A DNA stretch of 38,813 bases from CBCXVS01 sp965178525. Lineage in GTDB: Bacteria; Tectomicrobia; Entotheonellia; Entotheonellales; Entotheonellaceae. Made by a program: the position numbers and the translations under genes. How positions within the stretch are numbered: position 1 is the first letter of the stretch; each line of letters begins with the position of its first letter. This document shows positions 1 to 7,108 of the stretch, piece after piece. The stretch covers positions 1 to 38,813 of the forward strand of contig CBCXVS010000028.1 in assembly GCA_965178525.1 (NCBI GenBank), given 5' to 3'. Under the pieces are notes generated by a model. It was not told where the DNA came from. It did not search any database and saw only the letters and a list, made by a program, of their open reading frames with translations.

Positions 1-195
1 AAGGTCGATTCGTTTCAGGCTTTTGAGTTTTTATTTCAACAAGTTGTCGCCGAATCACGGGAGGAACTTCGGTTTAGGCTTTTCCCCTCAGCTTCACACC
101 CCGCCGGTAGCCGCGACGCATGTGAGGGTGGCGATAGGTCCGCACACGGACCTGGATTTCCTTCAACTGGTTCAAACCACTCAAGTTATGCGTCT

Positions 196-579
196 TCAGG
201 TCGCACGCTCGGCCCCCATTTCCAAGACGCGGAGGGTGCGCAGCACCGGGCTCTCCCGCTCCCGGGCGGCCCGATACGCATCTCGGTCGTCCGTCAGCAG
301 TACAGTCCCCTGGCGATCATATATCAGCAGCAGTGCTTCGTGCTCACCAGCACCCAGGTGACGGAGCGTCGGGTCTGGGGGAAGACGTGGTGGCTGGATC
401 ACCACCCACGGCGGTGGGGTCTCAATCCAGGCACGGACAGGGGCTGGAGCACTGAGATGGCGAAGTTCCGCAACCACGGCTGGCGGTACCACGACCTGGG
501 CAAACAGCGCTAGGAGGAGGTCGATTGCGCCAATGATCACAAGATATCGAAAGACGGTGATATCCGCTACGACACGCAT
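196..579 (-). pseudogene. PIN-domain toxin (DUF3368-like), C-terminally shortened
   Basis: This is the presumed RNase toxin of a type II toxin-antitoxin pair. The protein (127 aa) starts MRVVADITVFRYLVIIGAID, which matches the first strand and acidic residue of PIN proteins, where VVADTSPL is usual; the TSP part is changed here. A GEHEALLL segment and LLTDDRDAYRAA give the further acidic positions. The ATG at 579-577 overlaps the stop of the upstream antitoxin gene by one base (TGATG), so translation is probably coupled. Relatives are about 150-165 aa. This frame stops just after VLEMGAERAT, and another frame stays open downstream to about position 74, with a weak resemblance to the missing tail. 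I read it as a toxin that lost its last helix by frameshift or truncation and is probably inactive; a short active variant is possible. Confidence 0.55.
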
Positions 580-842
580 CAAAGCCCCAGGCGCTGGTTG
601 GTGTCGCGGTCGTGTGCTAAGTCATCAAGGGTATAATCGGAGATTTTATACTTATCGCACAAGGCATACATGGCGAAGCGGCTTTCCAAGCCCAAGAGTT
701 CCTGGACTTCACGTGTCGTCAGGAGGTTATCCCGGTAGCCTTCCATAATGATCCGTTCGAACACGTAATGCGAGAGCGTATCGCGCCACTTGGTTTGTAA
801 CCTCATGGCGAGAGCATCGGGAATCTCAATCGTGACCTGCAT
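579..842 (-). CDS. UPF0175-family antitoxin
   Basis: A small (87 aa) DNA-binding antitoxin that would neutralise the adjacent PIN protein and repress its own promoter. The start MQVTIEIPDALAMRL is typical of UPF0175 proteins, followed by a helical segment with YRDNLLTTREVQELLGL. The ATG at 842 is chosen because homology begins there and a good promoter lies directly upstream; the frame is open further but would run through that promoter. It overlaps the toxin start (TGATG). Its first 62 codons and its promoter are duplicated at 6157-6469, where the C-terminus is replaced. The tail here (KYKISDYTLDDLAHDRDTNQRLGL) is the normal version. Confidence 0.75.
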   Translation of the reverse strand: MQVTIEIPDALAMRLQTKWRDTLSHYVFERIIMEGYRDNLLTTREVQELLGLESRFAMYALCDKYKISDYTLDDLAHDRDTNQRLGL

Positions 843-969
843 GAAGCATATCCTTGCACATGGGGTACATTTACCTTGCACCATACGACTTCGTGGGGCA
901 GTAGTCAACTCTGAGATCAGGGGTACGCGAATGGTCACAGCTCATCGCGCCAAAAGTCCTTTTGAATTT
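658..969. repeat. Copy A of a 312-bp duplication (antitoxin 5' half plus promoter)
   Basis: This segment recurs in the same orientation at 6157-6469 with scattered substitutions and one extra T. It contains codons 1-62 of the UPF0175 antitoxin and its whole upstream region. Similarity ends abruptly at both edges. The right edge is 6 bp from the left inverted repeat of the IS701-like element. Confidence 0.85.
852..908 (-). promoter_or_regulatory. Antitoxin promoter with paired direct repeats
   Basis: On the minus strand a -35 box TTGACT (908-903) and a -10 box TATGGT (885-880) are separated by exactly 17 bp. Downstream lie two direct copies of GTGCAAGG (881-874 and 859-852) spaced 22 bp apart, about two helical turns. 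They cover the predicted transcription start and the leader. This suits an autoregulatory antitoxin operator (inference). The same arrangement recurs at 6351-6408. Confidence 0.6.
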
Positions 970-975
970 TTCTGG

Positions 976-2324
976 TTATAACTGAAGTTTTGCAATTTGC
1001 CTCGTTGCCATTACGGGCGGATCAAAACCGCCTTAATTCGAGGAACCGCCCCGGGGTCGTCGCTCAAAGTGTCCATGATCCAATCGACCAGGCGATCAAG
1101 CAACTCGGATTTCACCGCCCGACAGGCTTCGCCGATGGTCTTCAGCGTTTGCCGAGCCCAACCATGCGGACGGCTCTGATGCACCGAGCGCATCAACAGA
1201 CTGTACGCTGCGCTGACGAGATACATGTGGCGGGTCTGCCCCTCGCCGCTGCGCACCTGACAATCTCCCAGGCCCAAATGCTGCTTGCCATCCCGATGAT
1301 AGGTCTCGGTGCCCGTCCAGCGATGGCGGTACACCAACACCATCCGAATCACTTCCCACGTTAAGCGATTGCTCACCAATGCCTTACTGGCATCGCGCGC
1401 ACCGCGCTCTTTCCAAAACAACACGATGCGCACCGGATGATCGACATCGGGTATCCGCATCCGTTTACTGAAACACCAATAGCGACGCTTGCCAAAGCGC
1501 ACCGCCTTTTTGCCCTCGAAGCGAATCTCACGGGCCAACTCATTCAGTTTGACCTGGCGACCCTCAAAGACCCCGTTCCGGTTGAGCTTGAGGTCGCCCA
1601 CATAGGCCCGCTTCTCGCCCTGGATGTGATAGAGGATTTTGGCATTCGTGAAATAGCTGTCAAAGGTGAAATCCCCGGGGACGTCGTGAGTGATCGCATC
1701 ATCAATCAGCTCGATACACAGCTCCGTATGATCCTTAAATTTCCCAGATTCACAGGCGTCCTTCTTGCGAAACCGGCGCCATTCAATCGGATAGTGAGCT
1801 CCCGAGGGACACACGTAATTGGAGATGAGATAATCGTGGGCAATCAGGTAACGCTTATCCGCATGGTCCCAAAACCACCCCACATCTTCAATCAGTTTGC
1901 CGCTATGCTCGACCAGAGTATTATCAATGGCGATCACACCCCGGCGGCTATAGCGGGTTTTCGGGTCCTGCTGTAACCACTCCAGACGGCGATCATTAAG
2001 CGCCTTTTCGTCCCAGGGTGCCTCCGTCAGCCAGCGATTCAAACACGACTGATCGGTGGTGATGGCAAATTCCCGGTTGATTCCGCTGACGGTTTTGTGT
2101 TCGGCGACCATCAAACCAGTCAAATATTCGGCGAAATGCTGTCGAGCGGGTTCATTGTCGAACAGGTCACCAAAGACATCGAGGGCCTCTTTGACGATGG
2201 TGGGAAAGTCCACAATGGACGGCATCGTGGGCTCCTCCTGCGACGGAGATGGTTCCTGGAGATGTCAAAATTGACCCCACACACTATACGCCGATCGGCT
2301 CAATTTGCAAAACTTCAGTTATAA
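976..2324 (-). mobile_element. IS701-like insertion sequence
   Basis: A complete-looking element of about 1.35 kb. Its ends are inverted repeats at 976-999 and 2301-2324, identical at 23 of 24 positions. The outermost six bases (TTATAA) are palindromic, so the exact edge is ambiguous. If the repeat begins at ACTGAAG, a 4-bp direct duplication TATA flanks both sides, as expected for 4-bp target duplication. One intact transposase gene fills the interior. Confidence 0.8.
1011..2225 (-). CDS. DDE transposase, IS701-like
   Basis: A 404-aa DDE transposase that catalyses cut-and-paste movement of the surrounding element. Catalytic candidates are D101 in VIAIDNTLVEHSG, D189 in FTFDSYFTN, and E307 in WTGTETYHRDGKQHLGLGD; that last motif with the WLTEAPWDEKALNDRRL segment near residue 65 is typical of IS701-type enzymes. 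Length is usual for the family and no internal stops are seen, so the element may still be active. The ATG at 2225 follows a GGAG-containing stretch. A long open frame on the opposite strand is a shadow of this gene. Confidence 0.85.
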   Translation of the reverse strand: MPSIVDFPTIVKEALDVFGDLFDNEPARQHFAEYLTGLMVAEHKTVSGINREFAITTDQSCLNRWLTEAPWDEKALNDRRLEWLQQDPKTRYSRRGVIAIDNTLVEHSGKLIEDVGWFWDHADKRYLIAHDYLISNYVCPSGAHYPIEWRRFRKKDACESGKFKDHTELCIELIDDAITHDVPGDFTFDSYFTNAKILYHIQGEKRAYVGDLKLNRNGVFEGRQVKLNELAREIRFEGKKAVRFGKRRYWCFSKRMRIPDVDHPVRIVLFWKERGARDASKALVSNRLTWEVIRMVLVYRHRWTGTETYHRDGKQHLGLGDCQVRSGEGQTRHMYLVSAAYSLLMRSVHQSRPHGWARQTLKTIGEACRAVKSELLDRLVDWIMDTLSDDPGAVPRIKAVLIRP

Positions 2325-2689
2325 CGTTTTCTGTTGATATTGTTGCTGGCCGTTCAGGAAGGCGATCCAGCCCGCTCCGAGCCTGTCAAAATATGCTCAT
2401 TTGAGCAGTACTTGCGGCTCTTGAGAGGCATTGAGAACCAAAATGATCCTCAACATGAGGTATTCGATAGCCCCGTCAAGGTCATTTTTGCCCATCAACA
2501 GAATCCGTTACAATCAGGAATTTTTTATTCGCCTCCCGCACGCAGCGTCTACGCCAGTGGCTGGCGACGCAGGAGTGAGACGCGCCTTCCGGGAGCCGAC
2601 GGCTGGGACCCGCCGGGCGGCGACACGCGCTGCCAGCGGCCGCGATGCGGTAGCAAGGCGCTAAGTGAGATGAGGGGTTGTCTCCCGCC

Positions 2690-2839
2690 ATGGGGGATAA
2701 ATTTGCCGGGGCCATTCAGGAGCTACAACACGACGAGTTGGCAATCCCGGTCGCTGAATCGGATGTGAAGCGGCTCGGCTTCGTCGAAAAAATGTATACG
2801 ATTGAACGAGGCGAAATCGTTCCGGAAGCGGCGGGCTGA
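2690..2839 (+). CDS. Small open frame, 49 aa, unknown
   Basis: An ATG-initiated frame encoding an acidic 49-aa peptide (starts MGDKFAGAIQELQHDELAIP). Composition and codon choice look like protein rather than noise, with regular hydrophobic spacing, but I do not recognise a family and no clear ribosome-binding site precedes it. It may be the 3' end of a lost gene. An in-frame stop lies 22 bases upstream of the ATG. Confidence 0.25.
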   Translation: MGDKFAGAIQELQHDELAIPVAESDVKRLGFVEKMYTIERGEIVPEAAG

Positions 2840-2875
2840 CGTCGTTTCAGACCCAGTTGGATGCTGTTGGCCAGT

Positions 2876-2956
2876 TCACTGTAACTGTTGTTTTAATAAG
2901 AGATTCTCAGCAGCAAGGGCAGTTTGATAGCGCAGGCTCAGCCTGACACAGCGCAT
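2876..2956 (-). pseudogene. Fragment of an integrase-type transposase N-terminus
   Basis: The 26-aa frame contains LRYQTALAAENLLLKQQL, closely resembling the LRxRAALAAENLFLRKQLAL stretch at the start of a common family of integrase-core transposases. Nothing beyond this helix is left; a stop follows directly. It is a relic without function. The call rests on this short similarity alone. Confidence 0.35.
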
Positions 2957-3094
2957 CATCGTGCGGCAAACATCACCACGGTCCGTGTGAACTGTATCAC
3001 CTGGCGAAGCGATGCCTTGGGGTTCCCTGGAAGCCCGCGGCCGAGCTTATGGAGACAAAAACGTGTTTAAAATTCCTGTCCTCAAAGGATCCAT

Positions 3095-3613
3095 TTATGA
3101 GTGAGTCATAAAATAGTAGTTCATGTGTTGGTAAAATTGATCAACAAATTCCTGCCGACTCAAGGTATGCTTATTACTCAGCCAATCCTTCATTAATGAA
3201 ATATGCAATTTACATTCTTTTGTAAGTAGATCATAAACATCTTCAGGAGTTGTACCATAGCAGTCTGCTCCGCCAATTCCATGTTCAAAAATTACAATAG
3301 GCTTATTTCTATATATAGTTCTAATAGCTCCTTTGAATACTTGCAACTCTGCGCCTTCAACATCTATTTTTATTAAGTGAATGGGTAGAGTTCTTGGAAT
3401 AATATTGTCAAGAAGGTCAGCCTCTACTGTGATCTCTCTAACGTACTCATACGGACGGTCATAGCGTCTTTTTCTAAAACCACTGTAGCCAGAGTTGCTG
3501 ACAACATGATGGAACGATGTCTCACCTTTCATGTCGCTGAGTGCCAATCTATAAAGATTGACATTAGGATAAATGTTTATTAGATTTTGATAAAGTTCTG
3601 GAATAGGTTCAAA
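3095..3613 (-). pseudogene. FkbM-family methyltransferase, 5' end lost
   Basis: FkbM-type proteins are SAM-dependent methyltransferases acting on sugars or secondary metabolites. The frame shows FEPIPELYQNL (the acidic-loop region), then LALSDMKGETSF, VSNSGYSGF and LIKIDVEGAELQVFKGA, the family signature, and an intact C-terminus. The SAM-binding VDVGANIG motif that should precede it is missing. A TGA at 3614-3616 interrupts the frame, and a neighbouring frame upstream stays open to the TIR gene stop at 3720, so a base was lost near 3611. It lies directly downstream of the TIR-CBM gene and may once have shared its transcript. Low GC relative to surroundings suggests separate acquisition. Confidence 0.65.
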
Positions 3614-3719
3614 TCAACTTTTTTACCCATGACTCCATTGGATATTTCTCATGCAATCTGTTTTGGCTGAAATCGCCAGCAGTTTCTATAAGTGTCTCTT
3701 CGTGGGGAGTGCATCCTCC

Positions 3720-4562
3720 CTAAGCAACTAAGCTGAGATCGTCTAGGAAGAATGTCGGTGTACTTTGTCCTGGTGTGTCGCTGATGTTTATTTTGCAGAT
3801 AATAATATTCTCAGCGTCTAAGTCTGGCAGCGGAATACTGATCAACTTCCATTCTTGCGGAGAAAGTTTTTCGAGGGCCACCGGTTTTCTGATCCCGTTT
3901 CCAAGTTTGTCATTCACATAGACTTTCAATTGCTGCCCACCAACATCACCTCCATTTATATAAAACTCAAGCTTCCTATAGCCTTCTGTCTCGATACCAC
4001 TCCGAAAGGCAAATGCGAGTCCACCGAACCCGCGCAGTGTGACGCTCATCGAATACTGTCCGCCGCGGACGTACCGAGTAGATTTTTCGTCACAATCACA
4101 ATCCCAAGACCAGTTCTCCCATCCCAGTTTCCGTGCATCCGAAAAAATGATGAGCTGCTCTTGGCGCTCAAGCTGGTGACCATCGTGAAATCCTTTATGA
4201 TACATCCCCTGGTCGATGAAGTCTGCATAGACTCGATCCTGGAGAGTCTGTGGGATGTCAATGTTATCGAGCAAGATCGGTACAACCAAGGTACTTCTCA
4301 GCTGCTTTTCTTTCTCTAGAGCTATTTCTAACTCTTTCCTAACCCAATCCGACCGTAGAGAGTAAGATGAAAGGATGATAGCTAGGTAATCAACTTGTTC
4401 TATCGCATCCCTTATTCTTTCAGTCAGGAAATCACCGAGCAATAATTCGGTCTCGTCTAGCCATACCTCGATACCGTATTCGGAAAGATGATTTGTCAAC
4501 ATGCGAGCAAACTGTTTGTCCTTCGAGCTGTGGCTGATAAAAATGTTTCTACAGGTTGCCAT
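3720..4562 (-). CDS. TIR domain protein with C-terminal carbohydrate-binding-like domain
   Basis: A 280-aa two-domain protein. Residues 1-125 are a bacterial TIR domain: NIFISHSSKD, then WLDETELLLGD, ILSSYSLRSDWVRKELEIAL (E77 sits where NAD-cleaving TIR enzymes have their catalytic Glu) and VVPILLDN. Residues 138-280 match the beta-sandwich carbohydrate-binding-like domain found on secreted glycosidases: FSDARKLGWENWSWD, FYINGGDVGGQQLKVYVND, and the closing TPTFFLDDLSLVA. There is no signal peptide, so the protein should be cytosolic, which is odd for such a domain. The ATG lies one base after the stop of the glycoside hydrolase gene. A role in NAD depletion triggered by a glycan is inference. 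An alternative is that a TIR gene captured the CBM tail of the upstream hydrolase. Confidence 0.75.
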   Translation of the reverse strand: MATCRNIFISHSSKDKQFARMLTNHLSEYGIEVWLDETELLLGDFLTERIRDAIEQVDYLAIILSSYSLRSDWVRKELEIALEKEKQLRSTLVVPILLDNIDIPQTLQDRVYADFIDQGMYHKGFHDGHQLERQEQLIIFSDARKLGWENWSWDCDCDEKSTRYVRGGQYSMSVTLRGFGGLAFAFRSGIETEGYRKLEFYINGGDVGGQQLKVYVNDKLGNGIRKPVALEKLSPQEWKLISIPLPDLDAENIIICKINISDTPGQSTPTFFLDDLSLVA

Positions 4563-4563
4563 A

Positions 4564-5649
4564 TTAACGTGCCCTCCCGATGAGTTGCTGAAGGAGCCAT
4601 TGTCCCGCGTCGGAATTCGGCGTCATGCTGTAGTTGCTGCCAAAGCTCCCTTCCATTCCCCAGTGCCAGAAATGAATCCCCCTGAGCCAATCTCCTTGAC
4701 CTACAACAGCATTAATCGTTGCATGGTAGGCATTTCGTTGTTCTAGGGGATCCACGGTATCAGAAGGCTTCCAATTCCAGGGCTGATAGGTCGTTAAATC
4801 AAATGGGGTGACTCCCCACTCACTAAGTATGACAGGCTTTTCCTGCTGCTCACTAAACCTCTGCAACGCCTTGAGGCGGCCGTCCCAGTTGGTCTCGATA
4901 ACACGTACGGGTGGTTTCCCTGTCCCTTCTGCATTGGAGCGGCTTGCAAGAGAAAAGTACACATCAATACCGATTTCGTCCAGCTGATCCCAAAAAGGGA
5001 CGTGCTTGTAATTATCATGATCGGCTGCGTAGGCGAGGGTCCCCTTGCTCCCGAAAACACGTCGTACCTCATTAATCATCTGAGACCAGAAGGGTTGTGC
5101 TTCTGGGTTGCGCGCAAGCGCTTTCAATTCAGAACCGATATAGAGTCGACTTGCTCCTTGGGATGCTGCGATTTGAGCCATCCTAGTGATGTAGGCTCGG
5201 TAGTGCTTGAAAAAGGTTTGCAACTCTTCTCCTGAGAAGTTAAGCATGCCGCGCCACTTATGCCCAATGCCATTCGGGTTATCAATCTCAGTGAATGGGT
5301 TCAGACTAACCCGCATTCCCCATTGCTTTCCCTCTTCTAGCGCAGCTATGATAGCGTCATCTCCAGGTGGGGGTGCCAAACCATATTGGCTCACTGTAGA
5401 GATGTTACCCCTTGTTTTATGCACAAATCGATAGGTGATGACCGTAACACTCTGAATACCAGCATGGTGCATCTCCCGCACGACCTGCTTCCACGCATGG
5501 CCGTCAACGGTTCCTGTCCGATCCCAGGAAACGAGGTTGAAACCAAACTCCTGAGCTCTGCTTGGCTGATAGGACAAAGGGGAAGCCATCGCAGTCATCA
5601 TGAACAGGAAGAAAAACGTGCTAGTAGCATAAATAATGTTCTCTTGCAT
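4564..5649 (-). CDS. Secreted GH113-like glycoside hydrolase
   Basis: A 361-aa TIM-barrel hydrolase predicted to cut beta-linked polysaccharides such as mannans outside the cytoplasm. Residues 1-22 form a signal peptide (TFFFLFMMTAMASP). The barrel includes ITYRFVHKTR, GMRVSLNPFTE, YIGSEL with E174 as likely acid/base, IGIDVYFSL, and VILSEWG with E277 as likely nucleophile. HFWHWGMEGSFGSNYSMTPN near the end is typical of the family's last strand. It ends at the catalytic domain with no binding module of its own, whereas the next gene, one base downstream, ends in one. Start is the ATG at 5649. Subfamily and substrate are uncertain. Confidence 0.75.
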   Translation of the reverse strand: MQENIIYATSTFFFLFMMTAMASPLSYQPSRAQEFGFNLVSWDRTGTVDGHAWKQVVREMHHAGIQSVTVITYRFVHKTRGNISTVSQYGLAPPPGDDAIIAALEEGKQWGMRVSLNPFTEIDNPNGIGHKWRGMLNFSGEELQTFFKHYRAYITRMAQIAASQGASRLYIGSELKALARNPEAQPFWSQMINEVRRVFGSKGTLAYAADHDNYKHVPFWDQLDEIGIDVYFSLASRSNAEGTGKPPVRVIETNWDGRLKALQRFSEQQEKPVILSEWGVTPFDLTTYQPWNWKPSDTVDPLEQRNAYHATINAVVGQGDWLRGIHFWHWGMEGSFGSNYSMTPNSDAGQWLLQQLIGRAR

Positions 5650-5661
5650 TTCTCTAACCTG

Positions 5662-5910
5662 TCACGGTAGAGCCCACACTTCACTATCCCAATTAAAGGG
5701 AGGGTCTGTAATGGGAGAGATGTTCTGCCACTTGGTTTTTGATGTCACGTACTGCTCCACTTCAGGCGACCTGGGAAGCGTCAACGTTATGCGGAGCCTT
5801 CCTGCTAGAATACCGGTCTTGATCAATCGGGACAGTACAAATATCGATCCAAGAGATGTAGGACTTCGATGGGCATTGCAGAAGTATGGTCTTCCAGCTA
5901 TCTCTTCAAG
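5662..5910 (-). pseudogene. Open frame remnant upstream of the hydrolase
   Basis: An 82-codon frame without ATG, ending 12 bases before the hydrolase start. Its peptide (for example ILAGRLRITLTLPRSPEVEQ and ITDPPFNWDSEVWALP) looks like the C-terminal end of a real protein, but I do not recognise the family. It overlaps the end of the antitoxin-HEAT frame, implying that a rearrangement cut off its 5' part. It was probably once co-transcribed with the hydrolase. Confidence 0.3.
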
Positions 5911-6341
5911 TCAACCGAAGACTCCATTTGCAGCAGCACGTTGCCAGCGGCTCGCCGGACACCTCCCGCTGAATCGCTCTGGGCCAAGCGGCGAAACAGG
6001 GTGACATCCTCCGCCCTTCGATACTCCACCAACGCGTTGATGGCGGCTTGCCTAACGCCTCCCGCTGGATTACTCTGGGCCAAGTGGCGAAACAGGGGAA
6101 CATCCTCCACTCTTCGGTGCTCCGCTAGCGCGTTGACAGCGGCTTGCCGGACGCCACACAAGGCATACATGGCGAAGCGGCTATCCAAGCCCAAGAGTTC
6201 CTGGACTTCACGTGTCGTCAGGAGGTTATCCCGGTAGCCTTCCATGACGATCCGTTCGAACACGTAATGCGAGAGCATATCGCGCCACTGTGTTTGTAAC
6301 CTCATAGCGAGAGCATCGGGAATCTCAATCGTGACCTGCAT
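5898..6341 (-). CDS. UPF0175 antitoxin N-terminus fused to HEAT-like repeats
   Basis: A 147-aa chimera. Residues 1-62 are nearly identical to the antitoxin at 579-842, including the DNA-binding part. Residues 63-147 are two and a half 32-aa repeats of the type GVRQAAVNALAEHRRVEDV/PLFRHLAQSNPAG, which resemble HEAT/PBS-lyase helical repeats. The toxin-contacting tail of the parent antitoxin is gone and no PIN gene follows. The promoter is conserved, so the protein is probably expressed and could still bind the shared operator. It might act in trans on the first module (inference). It could instead be a non-functional recombination product. Confidence 0.6.
   Translation of the reverse strand: MQVTIEIPDALAMRLQTQWRDMLSHYVFERIVMEGYRDNLLTTREVQELLGLDSRFAMYALCGVRQAAVNALAEHRRVEDVPLFRHLAQSNPAGGVRQAAINALVEYRRAEDVTLFRRLAQSDSAGGVRRAAGNVLLQMESSVDLKR
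5901..6155 (-). repeat. Tandem 96-bp repeats encoding HEAT-like units
   Basis: Units at 6155-6060 and 6059-5964 plus a partial unit at 5963-5901. Each full unit is 32 codons with the pattern GVRQAA(V/I)NAL and LFR(H/R)LAQS(N/D). The DNA copies are similar enough to allow slippage or unequal crossing-over. Confidence 0.7.
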
Positions 6342-6469
6342 GAAGTATATCCTTGCACATGGGGTACATTTTACCTTGCACCATACTACTTCGTGGGGCA
6401 GTAGTCAACTCTGAGACCAGGAACACGCGAATGGCCACGGCTCATCGCGTCAAAAATCCTTTTGAATTT
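6157..6469. repeat. Copy B of the antitoxin/promoter duplication
   Basis: Direct copy of 658-969. It differs by scattered substitutions and one extra T in the leader, which makes the distance between the two GTGCAAGG boxes 23 instead of 22 bp. Confidence 0.85.
6351..6408 (-). promoter_or_regulatory. Duplicated antitoxin-type promoter
   Basis: TTGACT at 6408-6403 and TATGGT at 6385-6380 with 17-bp spacing, followed by GTGCAAGG boxes at 6381-6374 and 6358-6351. Both promoter hexamers are unchanged from copy A although neighbouring bases differ, which hints that it remains in use. Confidence 0.55.
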
Positions 6470-6549
6470 CCTATTCGCCGTGTATCATTGGTGTAAACTT
6501 TGCATACGACATCGTCGTTTGGGTGTCCCTGACCGCTAAGGGAGCTCGT

Positions 6550-7095
6550 ATGATCGGACTGGGGAAACGGATATCGTACGCGTTTCGATCGTTCTTCGCG
6601 GCGCTCGCCCGTGGCGAGTTACCGGAAGACGTAGTACAGGACATGACCACAGCGCCTGAACTGCTGGCGCCCACACCCCTGCCGGCCCCGGAGGTAGAGA
6701 AGCCGCCGCCGGATACGGGTGATCGTGCGGTGCAAATACTCGCCCTGCTGCAACGCGATGGGCGGTTAATCGATTTTTTCAGCGAAGACATTGCGCCTTA
6801 CTCAGATGCGCAAGTCGGCGCCGCCGTCCGCAGCGTGCACGAAAGCTGCCGACAGGTACTCGAACGCTACGTCACGCTCGAGGCCATTATCGCCTCAGAT
6901 GAAGGGCAGCCTGTGACGGTGCAGGAAGACGTGGATCCGGCCACCACCAAACTGATCGGGCACGTGACGGGCACGCCACCGCTGCGTGGGGTGCTACGGC
7001 ATCGCGGCTGGCGCGCCACCCGGATAGAGTTGCCACCGTTGCCCGAGGGGGTGGGCCGCTCGGTGGTGGCGCCAGCCGAGGTGGAGATTGCCTGA
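6550..7095 (+). CDS. DUF2760 protein of the Hsp70 cluster
   Basis: A 181-aa protein of the DUF2760 family, function unknown. The family core is clear: AVQILALLQRDGRLIDFFSEDIAPYSDAQVGAAVR, then VHESCRQVLERYV, the VTGTPPLRGVLRHRGWRATRIELP block and a PAEVEIA ending. The N-terminus is positively charged and followed by a proline-rich linker (LLAPTPLPAPEVEKPPP). The ATG at 6550 is preferred over an upstream GTG because AAGGGAG lies seven bases before it. DUF2760 genes are commonly found upstream of two atypical Hsp70 genes, as here, and the next start codon lies just past this stop. It probably assists those chaperones, but no mechanism can be read from the sequence. Confidence 0.8.
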   Translation: MIGLGKRISYAFRSFFAALARGELPEDVVQDMTTAPELLAPTPLPAPEVEKPPPDTGDRAVQILALLQRDGRLIDFFSEDIAPYSDAQVGAAVRSVHESCRQVLERYVTLEAIIASDEGQPVTVQEDVDPATTKLIGHVTGTPPLRGVLRHRGWRATRIELPPLPEGVGRSVVAPAEVEIA

Positions 7096-7108
7096 TAAGG
7101 AGAGGTCT

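Larger units (their letters stand above)
2325..3094. other. Gene-poor stretch with small relics
   Basis: No complete gene is convincing here. A GC-rich island lies at about 2535-2660. Two short pieces that look coding are listed separately: 2690-2839 on plus and 2876-2956 on minus. The remaining open frames are short and have no recognisable motifs. Confidence 0.5.

Noticed and set aside
1437..1976. Open frame of 179 aa on plus opposite the IS701-like transposase
   Set aside because: It is the complement of a well-conserved transposase and has no motif of its own.
2334..2768. 144-aa plus-strand frame
   Set aside because: Low-complexity composition, no motifs, no ribosome-binding site; it spans a GC-rich island and AT-rich flank without coding bias.
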